A model generated the notes under the pieces. It did no database searches. It saw only the letters and a program-made list of their open reading frames with translations, and had not been told where the DNA came from. A DNA stretch of 64,000 bases from Desulfopila sp. IMCC35008 (lineage in GTDB: Bacteria; Desulfobacterota; Desulfobulbia; Desulfobulbales; Desulfocapsaceae). Shown piece by piece: positions 32,457-42,843 of the stretch. How positions within the stretch are numbered: the stretch's first letter is position 1; every line of letters starts with the position of its first letter. The position numbers and the translations under genes are program-made. The stretch covers positions 5,338,001 through 5,402,000 of the forward strand of contig NZ_CP050700.1 of assembly GCF_010646885.2 (NCBI RefSeq), read 5' to 3'.

Positions 32457-34364
32457 CTATTCCAGCCGTTTTCCAGGCAGGAATCGAACTTCACCGCCTG
32501 AAGCAGGAAGCACGCTGATAGCTGTCGGTTCTCCATCGTCATTAAGGCGAACCCTGCCGACACTGCTCTCGTTCACCAACTGCTTATGATCGCTGTTATC
32601 CGGTCTCCTGGGACGAATGCGCATCCGGCGTCTCTTGGTAAACCAGTTAAGAGGCGAGTGCGCCGCATACAGCCAGCGATTGAGCCGGTCAAACCAGGCA
32701 AGCAGACCATGTGGAAACTCATTTTTAAAGCCACTGCAGGTAATCTGCCATATATTCGGGCTGTTGGTACTATATTTAAGTTTTATATCGTAGGCAAAGG
32801 AATAGTGGACATCACCTGACAGGATGACAAAATTCTTCGGTGTCTTCCGATGCCTGAAGATGTTCAGGATCACGTTGGCCGAACCGGGATGGGCCATCCA
32901 GTTTTCGGCATCAACAACCAGCGGGTGTCCAAAAAATGTTATGATCCTCTGGACGACCTCAATCAACTTCACCCCGAATATCGGAGCGGGGGAGACAACC
33001 AGTACAGCGGGTTCGTCCATCATTTCCTGCTGCATATTCGATAAGCTCTCCCAGTCCATGAGCCCGGACGGCTTGGTCAAACTCGACTCAGAGCGCCAGC
33101 GGCTGGTGCGGGTATCGAGCACCACCATCTTCGGTTGCGTAGGCAGGGAATAATACCACCCCTCGAAATTGAGTAGATAGTCGATCAACTCATCCTGCCT
33201 GTTGCTGCGCGGTTCCTGAAAACAGCTATGTACTTTCGCAAGAAAATCGTCCTCAAATTGAGAAGGATTATTGGCCCAGCCCTGAAACAGGAAATAGCCG
33301 ATCAGGGCATTGCCGATAATCCGGCGTGAGAAGGGATGGGTATAAGCCACCTCCTCCCAGCCCCGGGTCAGGTTCCAGTCGTCTGTGATATCGTGATCAT
33401 CAAAGATCATATAGGTGGAGACATGGGCAAGAAGCCTCTGAACCCCGGCAAGACCGCCGGAGAACCGCCTCACATGCGGTAATTCCGAAGAGTATGTCCG
33501 TTTATGGGTCTCGGGAGCAGGAAGTTCATCCCAGTCAATGAAATGCCACAACACAGGCGACCAGATAAGCAGGTACATGCCGATCATTTCCGCTAAGCTC
33601 ACCAGGTGATTATGGGCAGAAGCAGCGGTAAAAATAGGTTTTCTGACGCCCCCGAAAAACCGATCACGCAGGGTCTTGGTTTCACTGGTGTGGGGCAGGA
33701 GATCCTCACGCCGGTAATAACAGAATTCGCTGGCCAGCATTTCCTCGCTGTTTTTCACCACGGCCCCTTGCAAATCTTCCGGATACAGGCCGAGAAGCCG
33801 GCCGACCCGGTGTATGGCCACCAGCATGGGACCACCGACATCATCGGCATAAATCTGGTCGCCCCCCATCATTAATAAGGCCGGCCTCTCTTCCGGTTTT
33901 GTCACTGTGGATGCAAGCTCCCCGTCAACCCGAAGCAGGGCATCCTTTGAGGGATAATGGGGCTTGCGGCAGGAACCGTGAAAAATATGATCGAGTCTTG
34001 ATTTACAGACAAAGACAGGCCTCTTCTGGCCGGGATAGACGATATTGGGGAAATAATCAGTCAACGATTTTTCTTCCTGACCGTTATGAACGATCAGGTC
34101 ATATTCCAGTAATTCATCCTGGGGTATCTCCCCCCGGTAGTCGATAAGGGAGATGTAGGCAGACTCCCCTACCCGCACTGGCTGAGGAGAAAAAGCCTCT
34201 GTCTTGCCTGAGAAGAGGCATTGTCCGTCACTATGGCGATAGAGGTGCAACGACATCTCGAGTGGTCGGCTTGTCGTCAGCCAGAGAACAAGATGACGGG
34301 AGGTCAGGCGGCGCAGGACAGGACCTGCCAGGATATCGGGAAGTTGGGCTGTATCAGCTTGCAT
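32457..34364 (-). CDS. PhoD-like metallophosphoesterase (alkaline phosphatase D family)
   Basis: A 635-aa protein with a PhoD-type metal site: MMGGDQIYADD near residue 166-176, FDDHDITDDWN near 320-330, and LSGDVHYSFAYD near 520. The N-terminal beta domain of about 110 residues is Ig-like, as in the family. No signal peptide is seen, unlike secreted PhoD, so it may act in the cytosol or be exported by another route. The ATG at 34364 lacks a clear ribosome site. It precedes the split lipoprotein gene. The substrate is unknown. Confidence 0.85.
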   Translation of the reverse strand: MQADTAQLPDILAGPVLRRLTSRHLVLWLTTSRPLEMSLHLYRHSDGQCLFSGKTEAFSPQPVRVGESAYISLIDYRGEIPQDELLEYDLIVHNGQEEKSLTDYFPNIVYPGQKRPVFVCKSRLDHIFHGSCRKPHYPSKDALLRVDGELASTVTKPEERPALLMMGGDQIYADDVGGPMLVAIHRVGRLLGLYPEDLQGAVVKNSEEMLASEFCYYRREDLLPHTSETKTLRDRFFGGVRKPIFTAASAHNHLVSLAEMIGMYLLIWSPVLWHFIDWDELPAPETHKRTYSSELPHVRRFSGGLAGVQRLLAHVSTYMIFDDHDITDDWNLTRGWEEVAYTHPFSRRIIGNALIGYFLFQGWANNPSQFEDDFLAKVHSCFQEPRSNRQDELIDYLLNFEGWYYSLPTQPKMVVLDTRTSRWRSESSLTKPSGLMDWESLSNMQQEMMDEPAVLVVSPAPIFGVKLIEVVQRIITFFGHPLVVDAENWMAHPGSANVILNIFRHRKTPKNFVILSGDVHYSFAYDIKLKYSTNSPNIWQITCSGFKNEFPHGLLAWFDRLNRWLYAAHSPLNWFTKRRRMRIRPRRPDNSDHKQLVNESSVGRVRLNDDGEPTAISVLPASGGEVRFLPGKRLE

Positions 34365-34493
34365 ATCGGTGGGGGATATTTAATGAGAAACTATCTTTTT
34401 CCATTCCAGACTGAAATTTATCATACCTTACGGGAAAACAGAATTTTCATTTACATATTTTTCCTGCCGATAACCCGTATCACCTCTTTTCTC

Positions 34494-36086
34494 CTATGGC
34501 ATTTTTGCCAGGGAACGCAGACAGAACAGGGCCTCTTCAATGGTTATCTTGCCATCTCCACCCACGTCCGTACCCGCATTGAGAGTAACCTGATCCTGAT
34601 CCCCGGCAAGTATTCGAAGAGATAAGACCACATCACCAAGATCGACAGCTCCGCTCCCGTTGATATCACCGGTTACATCGTGCACTCTCTCAAACGCACC
34701 GATATCGAGTGATCCGTCATCGGCTCGTGGCTCAGATTGTCTTTGTTTTACATATTGAAAAAACAATCGATAATTATTTACCAACTCCGGCAGTAACGGC
34801 AAGCCCTGGTCCAGTACCACTGAAGCAGCTGAAAGATGATAATCCTGAGCCCCGTAATCGACAAAACCCGGATCGCTTCCTTCTATATTGGATCCATCAT
34901 CATCTACAGTGCCGGAATAGCCCCCGTCATAAGAATTATACCAGCCGGGCTTCAGCCAGTTGTTTCGCAATGTCAGATGCCCGCTGCTATCGAGCAGGGA
35001 GAGGCTGGAGGCGGGTTCCGGGGTGTAGATAATGTTGTTGAAAACCTGGGCCGATTCGTCATTGGTGGAAAGACGGAGCAGGGTGTTCCTGTCGCTCCGG
35101 GTTGAGATAATCGTGTTATTGTACAGGTAGAGAGTACCCTTTCGATAATCGGCCAGTGTTCCGCTATCTCCCCCGTAATGGATCATCTGACGGTTGCCCT
35201 CGTCTTCCGCTTCTTTGAGGATATTTCCATATACATGTGTCGTGCGGTAGGAGGGATCGTTAACCACAACTTCGGAATCCTCTCCATCCACCAGGTCGAG
35301 CTGCCGATTGCCATTCTCTATCCAGTTATAACGAACAACAAGTCCGGCAGAACGGTCCTTTAGATTGTTACCATCGGCACCACTCCGCAATCCACCCATA
35401 TAATTATACTGGTAGGTAATACCGATGGCTGAAGTGTAGGTGTTGTGTTCGTAATATCTCCCTTCAATACCATTGTCATAGATATAGTTCCCTTCGATCA
35501 GGATATCCTGCGTCCTCCCCTCATTAACTCCGATGAAAATACCGTTACCGGAATCGTGGAGAATACAATTTCGGATAGTCAAATGCTGACCAATCTCCAC
35601 ATAAAAAGACGCGGCATTATTCACGTAGCTACCTGGCTGTCCGCTATCATCAGTGAATGTATAAGGAGGACGGGCGGACCTCAAATCGAGATTTTCAATG
35701 ATGATATGCGAGGGTATCTCCACCCCGGGAGTCGAAGACCCTCCGATTTTCAAGAGCCCCCTGTTCTCATTCCAATAGCTCAAAGCCTGACGGGTTGTGG
35801 CATTCCGGCCATCGATAACCGGCAATTGTCCCTGTGGGCCGGCCACTCCGCTCACCAGGATCGGGGATTCAGCAGTGCCACTCACGCCTATCACCCATTT
35901 CTCGTAATACGGCTCACTGCGCCAGTGGATATAAACCCGGTCTCCGGCCTCCAGAGACTCCCAGGCAACATCACCAATTGCCTCATGTGATTGGCCGGGA
36001 CCGATATGAAAATCAGTTGCCAGAGATTTTTCACCAAACATGAAGACACATACTGTCAACACGAGCAGATAGATTTTCCAGTACAT
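34494..36086 (-). CDS. Secreted right-handed beta-helix protein with C-terminal dockerin-like repeats
   Basis: A 530-aa protein with a signal peptide (YWKIYLLVLTVCVFMFGEKSLA). The middle is a parallel beta-helix with repeated rungs (HIIIENLDLRSA, HLTIRNCILHDSGNGIFIG, DILIEGNYIYDNG, AGLVVRYNWIENG), typical of polysaccharide lyases and similar surface proteins. The last about 65 residues hold two Ca-binding dockerin-like repeats (GDINGSGAVDLGDVVLSLRIL and DVGGDGKITIEEALFCLRSL). A role in binding or cutting a polysaccharide is inferred. The dockerin is related to those at 25.6 and 29.2 kb. Confidence 0.85.
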   Translation of the reverse strand: MYWKIYLLVLTVCVFMFGEKSLATDFHIGPGQSHEAIGDVAWESLEAGDRVYIHWRSEPYYEKWVIGVSGTAESPILVSGVAGPQGQLPVIDGRNATTRQALSYWNENRGLLKIGGSSTPGVEIPSHIIIENLDLRSARPPYTFTDDSGQPGSYVNNAASFYVEIGQHLTIRNCILHDSGNGIFIGVNEGRTQDILIEGNYIYDNGIEGRYYEHNTYTSAIGITYQYNYMGGLRSGADGNNLKDRSAGLVVRYNWIENGNRQLDLVDGEDSEVVVNDPSYRTTHVYGNILKEAEDEGNRQMIHYGGDSGTLADYRKGTLYLYNNTIISTRSDRNTLLRLSTNDESAQVFNNIIYTPEPASSLSLLDSSGHLTLRNNWLKPGWYNSYDGGYSGTVDDDGSNIEGSDPGFVDYGAQDYHLSAASVVLDQGLPLLPELVNNYRLFFQYVKQRQSEPRADDGSLDIGAFERVHDVTGDINGSGAVDLGDVVLSLRILAGDQDQVTLNAGTDVGGDGKITIEEALFCLRSLAKMP

Positions 36087-36195
36087 ATTGACTTCCCCGA
36101 TCTCTGTTATTGGATGCTCTTAAAACATCTGGCAACTCTGTCATTGCCACAATCACACAACTATATTACGATAAATAATCAGGAGGTTACCACAT

Positions 36196-37101
36196 ATGCA
36201 ACACATTGTGCATCGAATTTCCATAACCACGGCCGCGCTCTTTCTTCTTTTGCAGACCGCTGTGCCTTTGCTCTACAGTGCGGATTTTTATATCGACCCG
36301 GTATCCGGCAGCCCGGATGGTGACGGCAGTCTTGCTCAACCATGGAAGTCCCTCCAGGAGGTGATCGATTCCAACAGGGTCGAATCGATGAAATGGTCTT
36401 CCCTGCCCTATGATGGCAGCAATCAATTAGTGGTCAGAAATGAAGGTGCCCCAATCAAGGGTGGAGATACCATTTGGCTCTTCGATGGCAATTACGAGAG
36501 CGTAAACATTACCGGCTATTATAACACGCAAACCATCACTCTCGCGGCAATGGACGGGGCCACCCCCAGATTCGGTTCGATCCTGATCCGGGCCGGTGCC
36601 AACTGGCACCTCAGGGGACTTTCAGTAAGCCCGTCCTACGCCACCGTCTATGAGCCTATCACTATGATTAATCTCGACTCCCACGGATACCATGGACCCA
36701 TCCGGGATATTACCATCGAGGAATGCTCCCTGCAGTCCGTACCGGACGTAAGCGGCTGGTCCCTCGAAGACTGGAACCAGCTGGCTGCAAGCGGAATAGC
36801 TGCAGACGGCACTAATATAATTATTCGTAACAATCGGGTCAGAAATGTCAACTTCGGGATCTCCGTAACCGCCTCCCACTCCCTGGTACAGAGCAATGTA
36901 ATAGAAAACTTCTCCGGCGATGGATTGCGGGGCCCTGGAAATTACACGACCTTTGACTCCAACACCGTCAAAAACTGTTACGACGTTAACGCCAACCATG
37001 ACGACGGTTTTCAGTCCTGGTCGTATAAAGACGGACAGGTTTTCTCCGATGCCAAGAAAATCGTGACACGTATTTATTACCGGTTCAGTGCTCATTCTTG
37101 A
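36196..37101 (+). pseudogene. 3'-truncated secreted beta-helix protein gene
   Basis: AGGAGG precedes ATG 36196. The product has a signal peptide (ITTAALFLLLQTAVPLLYS) and an N-terminal beta-helix region (DFYIDPVSGSPDGDGSLAQPWKSLQEV, then rungs such as NIIIRNNRVRNVNFGISVTASHSLVQSN) up to ANHDDGFQSW near residue 277. After about 37020 the frame reads antisense through the CAP gene and stops at 37101, so the helix lacks its second half. The intact gene was probably 500 aa or longer. Confidence 0.75.
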
Positions 37102-37503
37102 CCAGGGATCTTGTCCATTCTCTGAGTGACCGAAAACGTTATTGGCCATAAGATAATTGGCGTAAGAACGGGAAATTGCGGTGACCCTTTGCTCAATGCC
37201 ATGCAGGGGTAAAAGGCCGCGATCGATCCTCTCCCGGTTAATAAGCCACAGAACTTTGCTGTCCGCCCCCATTAAGTCCCACACCTCCTGTGATGGCAAC
37301 TGCATCATAGGTATATTTGTACCAAGCTGGAAATTTTCCGCCGTACGACCATTATTGAATCTGGCCTGAATCGACATCACACTGTTTTCAGATGAATAGG
37401 GCCACTCAAGGTCTGTTGCAGGATCAGGCGGATACGCCGCATTGAGATCGCCAAATCCAGGCAGATAGAAAAACAAAAAACAATATAACAGTACATTTTT
37501 CAT
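37020..37503 (-). pseudogene. 3'-truncated CAP/SCP-domain secreted protein gene
   Basis: From ATG 37503 the product has a signal peptide (MKNVLLYCFLFFYLPGFGDLNA) and the first half of a CAP domain: WLINRERIDRGLLPLHGIEQ, then ANYLMANNVFGHSENGQDPWSR and CHDFLGIGENLSVF, including the CAP His and the ENL motif. Past about 37025 it reads antisense into the beta-helix gene, and the second half of the CAP domain is absent. The open frame continues to 36622 without meaning. Confidence 0.72.
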
Positions 37504-37797
37504 GCGTTGCAATCAGCTACGAAAAAACAGAAACAGACGATTGGGGAAACAGTATATGACAACACCTAACATCCCGTAAATTTATTTAATCTCACATATC
37601 TCAGATAAATTCAATCCAATGACCAGAAGGAGATACCTCACGGCAACATAAACCACTTCCTTTGCATAGGGCAACGGGTACGCTGTGACAAGCCTGGGTA
37701 AACAGTTGATTTTCTCATTGAAACCAAGTATTTTTCTATATATCTACAATACACCAGATGATTTTCCAGATGACTGTTTCCAACCCCACCACCTTAT

Positions 37798-40700
37798 ATG
37801 ACGCCTATCCGGAAAAACAGCAGCAGGGAAGAGTTGCTCCAGGAACTTCAGCGCATCAGGAGCGAAGCATCTTCTCTTAAAGATATAATCAATAGCAGCC
37901 CCGCCATTGCCTTCTCATGGAAAATGTCGCCGGGGTGGCCTGTCGATTTCGTTTCCGACAATATCAGCACTCTCGGCTACTCGCCTGATGATTTTCACTC
38001 CGGGAAAGTCAAAATCCTGGATATCGTGCACCCTGATGAACAAGCCGAAGTCATGAAGCAGTCGCTTCATAAAGCCTTTACACTCAAGCGCCGTGAGTTT
38101 GGCCTGGAATATCGGGTTGTACGAAAAGATGGTTCCTTCATCTGGGTCGATGCCCGGATCCTGGTTGTTCGGGGAGACCGAGGAAGGATAACCGGATTCC
38201 AGGGACTGCTGCTTGATATTACGGAGCAGAAAGATATAAGGGAACGGGAATTCTCGGCAAGGGTTATCCTGCGGACAGTAATCGACAACCTGCCACAGCT
38301 TGTCTTCTGGAAAGATCACCAGTCCAACTATCTTGGCTGCAATCAGGCTTTTGCCAAGAATGCCAACCTTGAATCTCCACACCAGATTATAGGCAAGAAT
38401 GATCTTGATCTAGGCTTCTCCCAAAAGGAGGTACACCTTTCCCGCCAGCTGGATAAACATATTATCGAATCCGAACCCACGGTAATCGAATACCTGTATG
38501 AGGAACAGAGGGAAGGAAGAAAAGAAGACATCCTCAAAGTCAGTAAAAGGCCCCTCTATGACGTCTCCGGTGCGGTAATGGGCATCGTCGGGACCGCAGA
38601 AGACATTACCGAAAAGATTCGAACCGAACGGGCAATTGCAGATAGCGAAGCCAAATATCGCCATCTTGTCAATTCCGCCGACGATGCGATATTCCTTCAT
38701 GGGCTTGACGAAAATGGACAACTCACGAACTACCTGGATGTCAATGAAGCAGCCTGCAGCAGGTATGGTTACAGCCGGGAAGAATTTTTGCAGATGAGCC
38801 CGCTGGAGTTGACCCCTCCCGAGTTGCAAAACGAGGACGAAAGCAGGGAACTTATCACGTTACTCCGGGAAAATAACAAGCACGTTTTCGAGTTCACCCA
38901 CCTCACCAAGGATGGAAAACGGATACCTGTCGAGATTAACGCTACCTCATTCATCTTAAACGACAGAACGTATTATACCTCCATCACCCGTGATATCAGT
39001 AAGCGCAAACAGGCCGAGCGTGAGCTTTCTGATCATCGGGAACATCTTGAAAAACTGGTTAAGGCACGTACCCGCGAATTGACGCAGGCAAAAGAACGGG
39101 TCGAAAAGATCAACAGGGCCAAAACCAAGCAGTGGGATTTCCTGCGCACCGTCATCAAACATACACCCGCCCTGATTTACGTAAAAGATACCAGGAGCCG
39201 GTTCATCATCGCGAACCAGGCCACGATTGAGATGATGGGTGTTTCTTCGGAAGAAGAATTGAAAGGCAAAACCGATTACGATTTCTACCCGCAGGAAAAT
39301 GCCGAACAGTTTGCCCTGTCTGAAAAGGCATTGATAGGTCAAAAGGTTGAACTCATAGAACAGGAAGAACATATCCCATCCATGAAAACAGGGGAAATGA
39401 AGTGGCTCTACACCACCAAACTTCCACTCAGGGATGAGAACAACAAGATAGTCGGGCTTATCGGTATAGGCTACGACATAACCCAGAGAAAACTGGCCGA
39501 TAAGGAACGGGAGCTGCTGATCGCCAAGGCCGAATCCGCCAGCAAGGCCAAAAGTGCTTTTCTCGCCAATATGAGCCACGAGATACGCACTCCCCTCAAT
39601 GGCGTTATTGGTATGACCTCCCTCCTGTTTGACACACAGCTGGATGAAACCCAGCAACACTATGTCGGAACCCTCCGGAAAAGCGGGGAATTCCTGTTAG
39701 CTATCATTAACGATATCCTCGATTTGTCGAAAATTGAAGCTGGGAAACTTGAACTCTCACTCATACCGTTCAGGCTTTCAGAACTTCTTAAAAGTATTCG
39801 TGATATCGCTCTTTCCAGATTTACTACTGACAAAGTTGAGCTGCTTATTAGCCCTTCCCCGCAGATCCCTGAACATATGGTTGGAGACCCTGATCGTCTC
39901 AAGCAGATCCTCCTCAACCTGGTGTCAAATGCGCTTAAATTTACGGAGGAAGGTGTGGTTTGTGTAAAAGTCCATGTGGAAGAAGACCGGGAAGAGGATA
40001 TCCTGCTTCGTTTTACCGTCACCGATACCGGAATAGGTATATCGGATGAAAAAATGGAACTCCTTTTTACAAACTTCAGCCAGCTCGACAATTCCACAAC
40101 CAGGAAATACGGCGGTACAGGACTCGGCCTCACCATTTCCAAACAGTTGTGTGAGTTGATGGGGGGCACCATTGGTGTTGACAGCAGTGAAGGAGTCGGA
40201 TCGGAGTTCAGCTTTACCGCCCGTTTTCAAAAACATGATGCCAGTTCTGGAGAAGCAGCCACTTTCACCAATACAGCAAGGGTGTCTCTCCCTTCTAACG
40301 AATCAGGTACTCCTCCAGCCTTACCTGCCGGTAAAAAAACAATAGAAGAGTGTGTTGAAAATCCCGCACCACTCCTGATAGCCGAAGACAACCCGATCAA
40401 CCAACAGGTCATGGCCGGAATTCTGGGTAAACTCGGATTCTCACAGATCGAAATGGTGCAAAACGGGATCGAAGTACTCAAAAAATTAGAACAGAAACAA
40501 TTCCAACTTATCCTCATGGACCTTTCAATGCCGATGATGGACGGCTTGACAACAACGGAAAAAATTCGCTCGAAAACCTTTGCATGCAACGCAAACACTC
40601 TTCCTATTGTCGCCCTCACCGCTCATGCCATCAAGGGTGACAGGGAGATGTGCCTGGAAAAAGGTATGAACGATTATCTGACCAAACCTGTTAATCCTCA

Positions 40701-41133
40701 GGAACTTAAGAGAATCCTCGATAAATGGCTCAGTAATGCACCGCCAATTGCCAATGAAGCAGAGTATAGCGACGAAGCGGCGGATACTAAACCGCAACAA
40801 TTTGACTATGCTACTATGCTGGGAAGACTCATGGGCGACACCCAACTGGCAGAGCACATAATTCGACTCTTTCTCGATGAAACCCCACCTCAGCTTGAGA
40901 CCCTCGGTCAGCTGCTCGAGGATAACAACACGAAAGACGCCGGCTATCTCGCCCATAAACTTATGGGTGCCTCTGCAAATGTTGATGTGAACAGGTTTTA
41001 TGCCATCTCCAGGAGAATGGAGGAGGAGTGTTTCCATGGGACGAAAGAAAACCTCAAGTCACTGCACAGACAATTAGTCGAACAGTTTGAACTGGCCCGC
41101 CTGGAAATGCTTCAATTCATTACTCAGGAATAA
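37798..41133 (+). CDS. Hybrid sensor histidine kinase with four PAS domains, receiver and HPt
   Basis: An 1111-aa protein with PAS domains at about 30-145, 155-275, 285-405 and 450-565, a coiled link before the fourth, HisKA with His594 (SHEIRTPLNG), HATPase (NLVSNALKF, DTGIGIS, GTGLGLTIS), a receiver with Asp908 (LMDLSMPMMDG) and a C-terminal HPt with His1053 (YLAHKLMGASANV). All phosphorelay steps except the final output receiver are in one chain. No membrane segment is seen. Three of the PAS domains carry a PAC-like end (GIVGTAEDIT, GLIGIGYDIT). No regulator gene is adjacent. Confidence 0.93.
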   Translation: MTPIRKNSSREELLQELQRIRSEASSLKDIINSSPAIAFSWKMSPGWPVDFVSDNISTLGYSPDDFHSGKVKILDIVHPDEQAEVMKQSLHKAFTLKRREFGLEYRVVRKDGSFIWVDARILVVRGDRGRITGFQGLLLDITEQKDIREREFSARVILRTVIDNLPQLVFWKDHQSNYLGCNQAFAKNANLESPHQIIGKNDLDLGFSQKEVHLSRQLDKHIIESEPTVIEYLYEEQREGRKEDILKVSKRPLYDVSGAVMGIVGTAEDITEKIRTERAIADSEAKYRHLVNSADDAIFLHGLDENGQLTNYLDVNEAACSRYGYSREEFLQMSPLELTPPELQNEDESRELITLLRENNKHVFEFTHLTKDGKRIPVEINATSFILNDRTYYTSITRDISKRKQAERELSDHREHLEKLVKARTRELTQAKERVEKINRAKTKQWDFLRTVIKHTPALIYVKDTRSRFIIANQATIEMMGVSSEEELKGKTDYDFYPQENAEQFALSEKALIGQKVELIEQEEHIPSMKTGEMKWLYTTKLPLRDENNKIVGLIGIGYDITQRKLADKERELLIAKAESASKAKSAFLANMSHEIRTPLNGVIGMTSLLFDTQLDETQQHYVGTLRKSGEFLLAIINDILDLSKIEAGKLELSLIPFRLSELLKSIRDIALSRFTTDKVELLISPSPQIPEHMVGDPDRLKQILLNLVSNALKFTEEGVVCVKVHVEEDREEDILLRFTVTDTGIGISDEKMELLFTNFSQLDNSTTRKYGGTGLGLTISKQLCELMGGTIGVDSSEGVGSEFSFTARFQKHDASSGEAATFTNTARVSLPSNESGTPPALPAGKKTIEECVENPAPLLIAEDNPINQQVMAGILGKLGFSQIEMVQNGIEVLKKLEQKQFQLILMDLSMPMMDGLTTTEKIRSKTFACNANTLPIVALTAHAIKGDREMCLEKGMNDYLTKPVNPQELKRILDKWLSNAPPIANEAEYSDEAADTKPQQFDYATMLGRLMGDTQLAEHIIRLFLDETPPQLETLGQLLEDNNTKDAGYLAHKLMGASANVDVNRFYAISRRMEEECFHGTKENLKSLHRQLVEQFELARLEMLQFITQE

Positions 41134-41353
41134 ATTCAACCGCTCCGTTGAGAGAAGAAATCCCTCGCTCCTCAGATTTATTGATTGATCTGTTCATTCA
41201 AACTGATTATACTTTTCTCTTAAATAGGGGCACGTCGCCTCCACTTTTCCCCTACTCACAAAACATTACCAGTTCCAGGTGTAAGGATTTTCACAGTGCG
41301 CCGTTGTTAAACTCTCCTCAAAACACGAAAGATAACCACAAGCGAGGACGTCA

Positions 41354-42796
41354 TTGAAGAAAAGAATACTTGTTGCCAACCGCGGCGAAATTGCCATCCG
41401 ATTGATACGAGCCATCCAGGAACTCGGCTACGAAGCGATTGCCATATATGAATCACCGGACGAAATGTCTCGTCACATTCGAATCGCCGATGAGGCAATC
41501 CTGCTCGGGGACGGCCCCCGTTCGGATTATCTCAATATCGAAAAAATTATTACCGCAGCCAGGAAATCCAGGGCCTGCGCCATCCACCCAGGCTACGGAT
41601 TCCTGGCGGAGAACCCATTTTTTGCCAAGGCTTGTGAACAGGCGGATATCATCTTTATCGGCCCAGGTTCGCAGATCATCTCGGATCTCGGTAATAAAGT
41701 GGTAGCACGAAAGATTATGGCTGATGCCGGTATCCCGATGGTTCCCGGTACCCAAAACCTGAAGCAGGGCAAAAAAGGGATCTCCGAAGCACTGGATTTT
41801 GCCGCCACCTACGGCTACCCGATCATGCTAAAGGCCACTTCGGGCGGCGGGGGCAGGGGGATCCGCAGAATCGAGAACGACAACGAAATGGTGCAGCAAA
41901 TTCCCGTTGCCCGGGCCGAATCCCTCGCGGCTTTTAACGACGATTCGGTATATCTCGAAAAAGTTGTCATCAACCCCAAACATGTGGAGGTCCAGATACT
42001 CGCGGACAGTCACGATAACTATGTGCATCTTGGCACAAGGGACTGTTCCATACAGCGCAGGAACCAGAAGCTGATCGAGATCGCTCCTTCCATGATTGAC
42101 AACAAGCCGCTGCTCGATGAAATCTGCGAGACTGCTGTAAAAGCCGCCAAGGCCGCCAATTATCTCAACGCGGGTACGGTCGAGTTTTTAATTGATAAGG
42201 ACTACAACTACTACTTCATGGAGATCAATACCCGGGTGCAGGTGGAACACACTGTCACCGAGATGATCACCGGCATAGACATCGTCCGCAATCAGATCAA
42301 TATCGCCTTCGGTAAAAAACTCTCCTTTACCCAGGAGGACGTGCGGCTCCGCGGCCACGCCATCGAGGTAAGGATCAATGCGGAAGACCCGAAAAACGAT
42401 TTCATGCCGGAAGGTGGCAAGCAGGTTTCTGTTTACCGATCCACTGGTGGCTTCGGTGTTCGTCTGGACGGTTTTGTCTACCAGGGATACATCATTCCCG
42501 AAGTCTATGACTCGCTGCTGGTAAAACTCACGGTTCATGGATTTACCTGGGACGAAACAGTGGGACGCCTCAAACGCTGCCTGCAAAATTTCGCTATTCG
42601 AGGCCCCAAGACCACCATCCCGTTTTATCTCAACATCGCCAACGAAAAAGATTTTGTCAGCGGGGATTTCGACACCTCCTACATCGATTCCCACCCGTTC
42701 ATCTTCCATTATGACGATGATGCCAGCGAAGTAGGGAAGCTGGCCAGACTGATCGCAGAAATTCACCACCGCGGTGAAAACCCCTACGCCCAGTAA
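41354..42796 (+). CDS. pycA: Pyruvate carboxylase subunit A / biotin carboxylase
   Basis: A 480-aa ATP-grasp enzyme that carboxylates biotin. It shows KKRILVANRGEIAIRLIRA, HPGYGFLAENP, the glycine loop KATSGGGGRGIR, LEKVVINPKHVEVQILAD, FMEINTRVQVEHTVTE and RGHAIEVRINAEDP. TTG 41354 with GAGG 6 nt upstream is the only plausible start. It is 47 nt before the subunit carrying biotin. That partner has a pyruvate-type carboxyltransferase domain, so I prefer pyruvate carboxylase over acetyl-CoA carboxylase AccC. The symbol follows from the partner. Confidence 0.9.
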   Translation: MKKRILVANRGEIAIRLIRAIQELGYEAIAIYESPDEMSRHIRIADEAILLGDGPRSDYLNIEKIITAARKSRACAIHPGYGFLAENPFFAKACEQADIIFIGPGSQIISDLGNKVVARKIMADAGIPMVPGTQNLKQGKKGISEALDFAATYGYPIMLKATSGGGGRGIRRIENDNEMVQQIPVARAESLAAFNDDSVYLEKVVINPKHVEVQILADSHDNYVHLGTRDCSIQRRNQKLIEIAPSMIDNKPLLDEICETAVKAAKAANYLNAGTVEFLIDKDYNYYFMEINTRVQVEHTVTEMITGIDIVRNQINIAFGKKLSFTQEDVRLRGHAIEVRINAEDPKNDFMPEGGKQVSVYRSTGGFGVRLDGFVYQGYIIPEVYDSLLVKLTVHGFTWDETVGRLKRCLQNFAIRGPKTTIPFYLNIANEKDFVSGDFDTSYIDSHPFIFHYDDDASEVGKLARLIAEIHHRGENPYAQ

Positions 42797-42843
42797 CCGA
42801 GATTAGTAACGAGCAGCTACCAAAACACAGCGACAGGACTGTT

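Noticed and set aside
36622..37019. Extension of the CAP-domain frame to 36622
   Set aside because: Past about 37020 the protein has no CAP features and lies opposite conserved beta-helix rungs.
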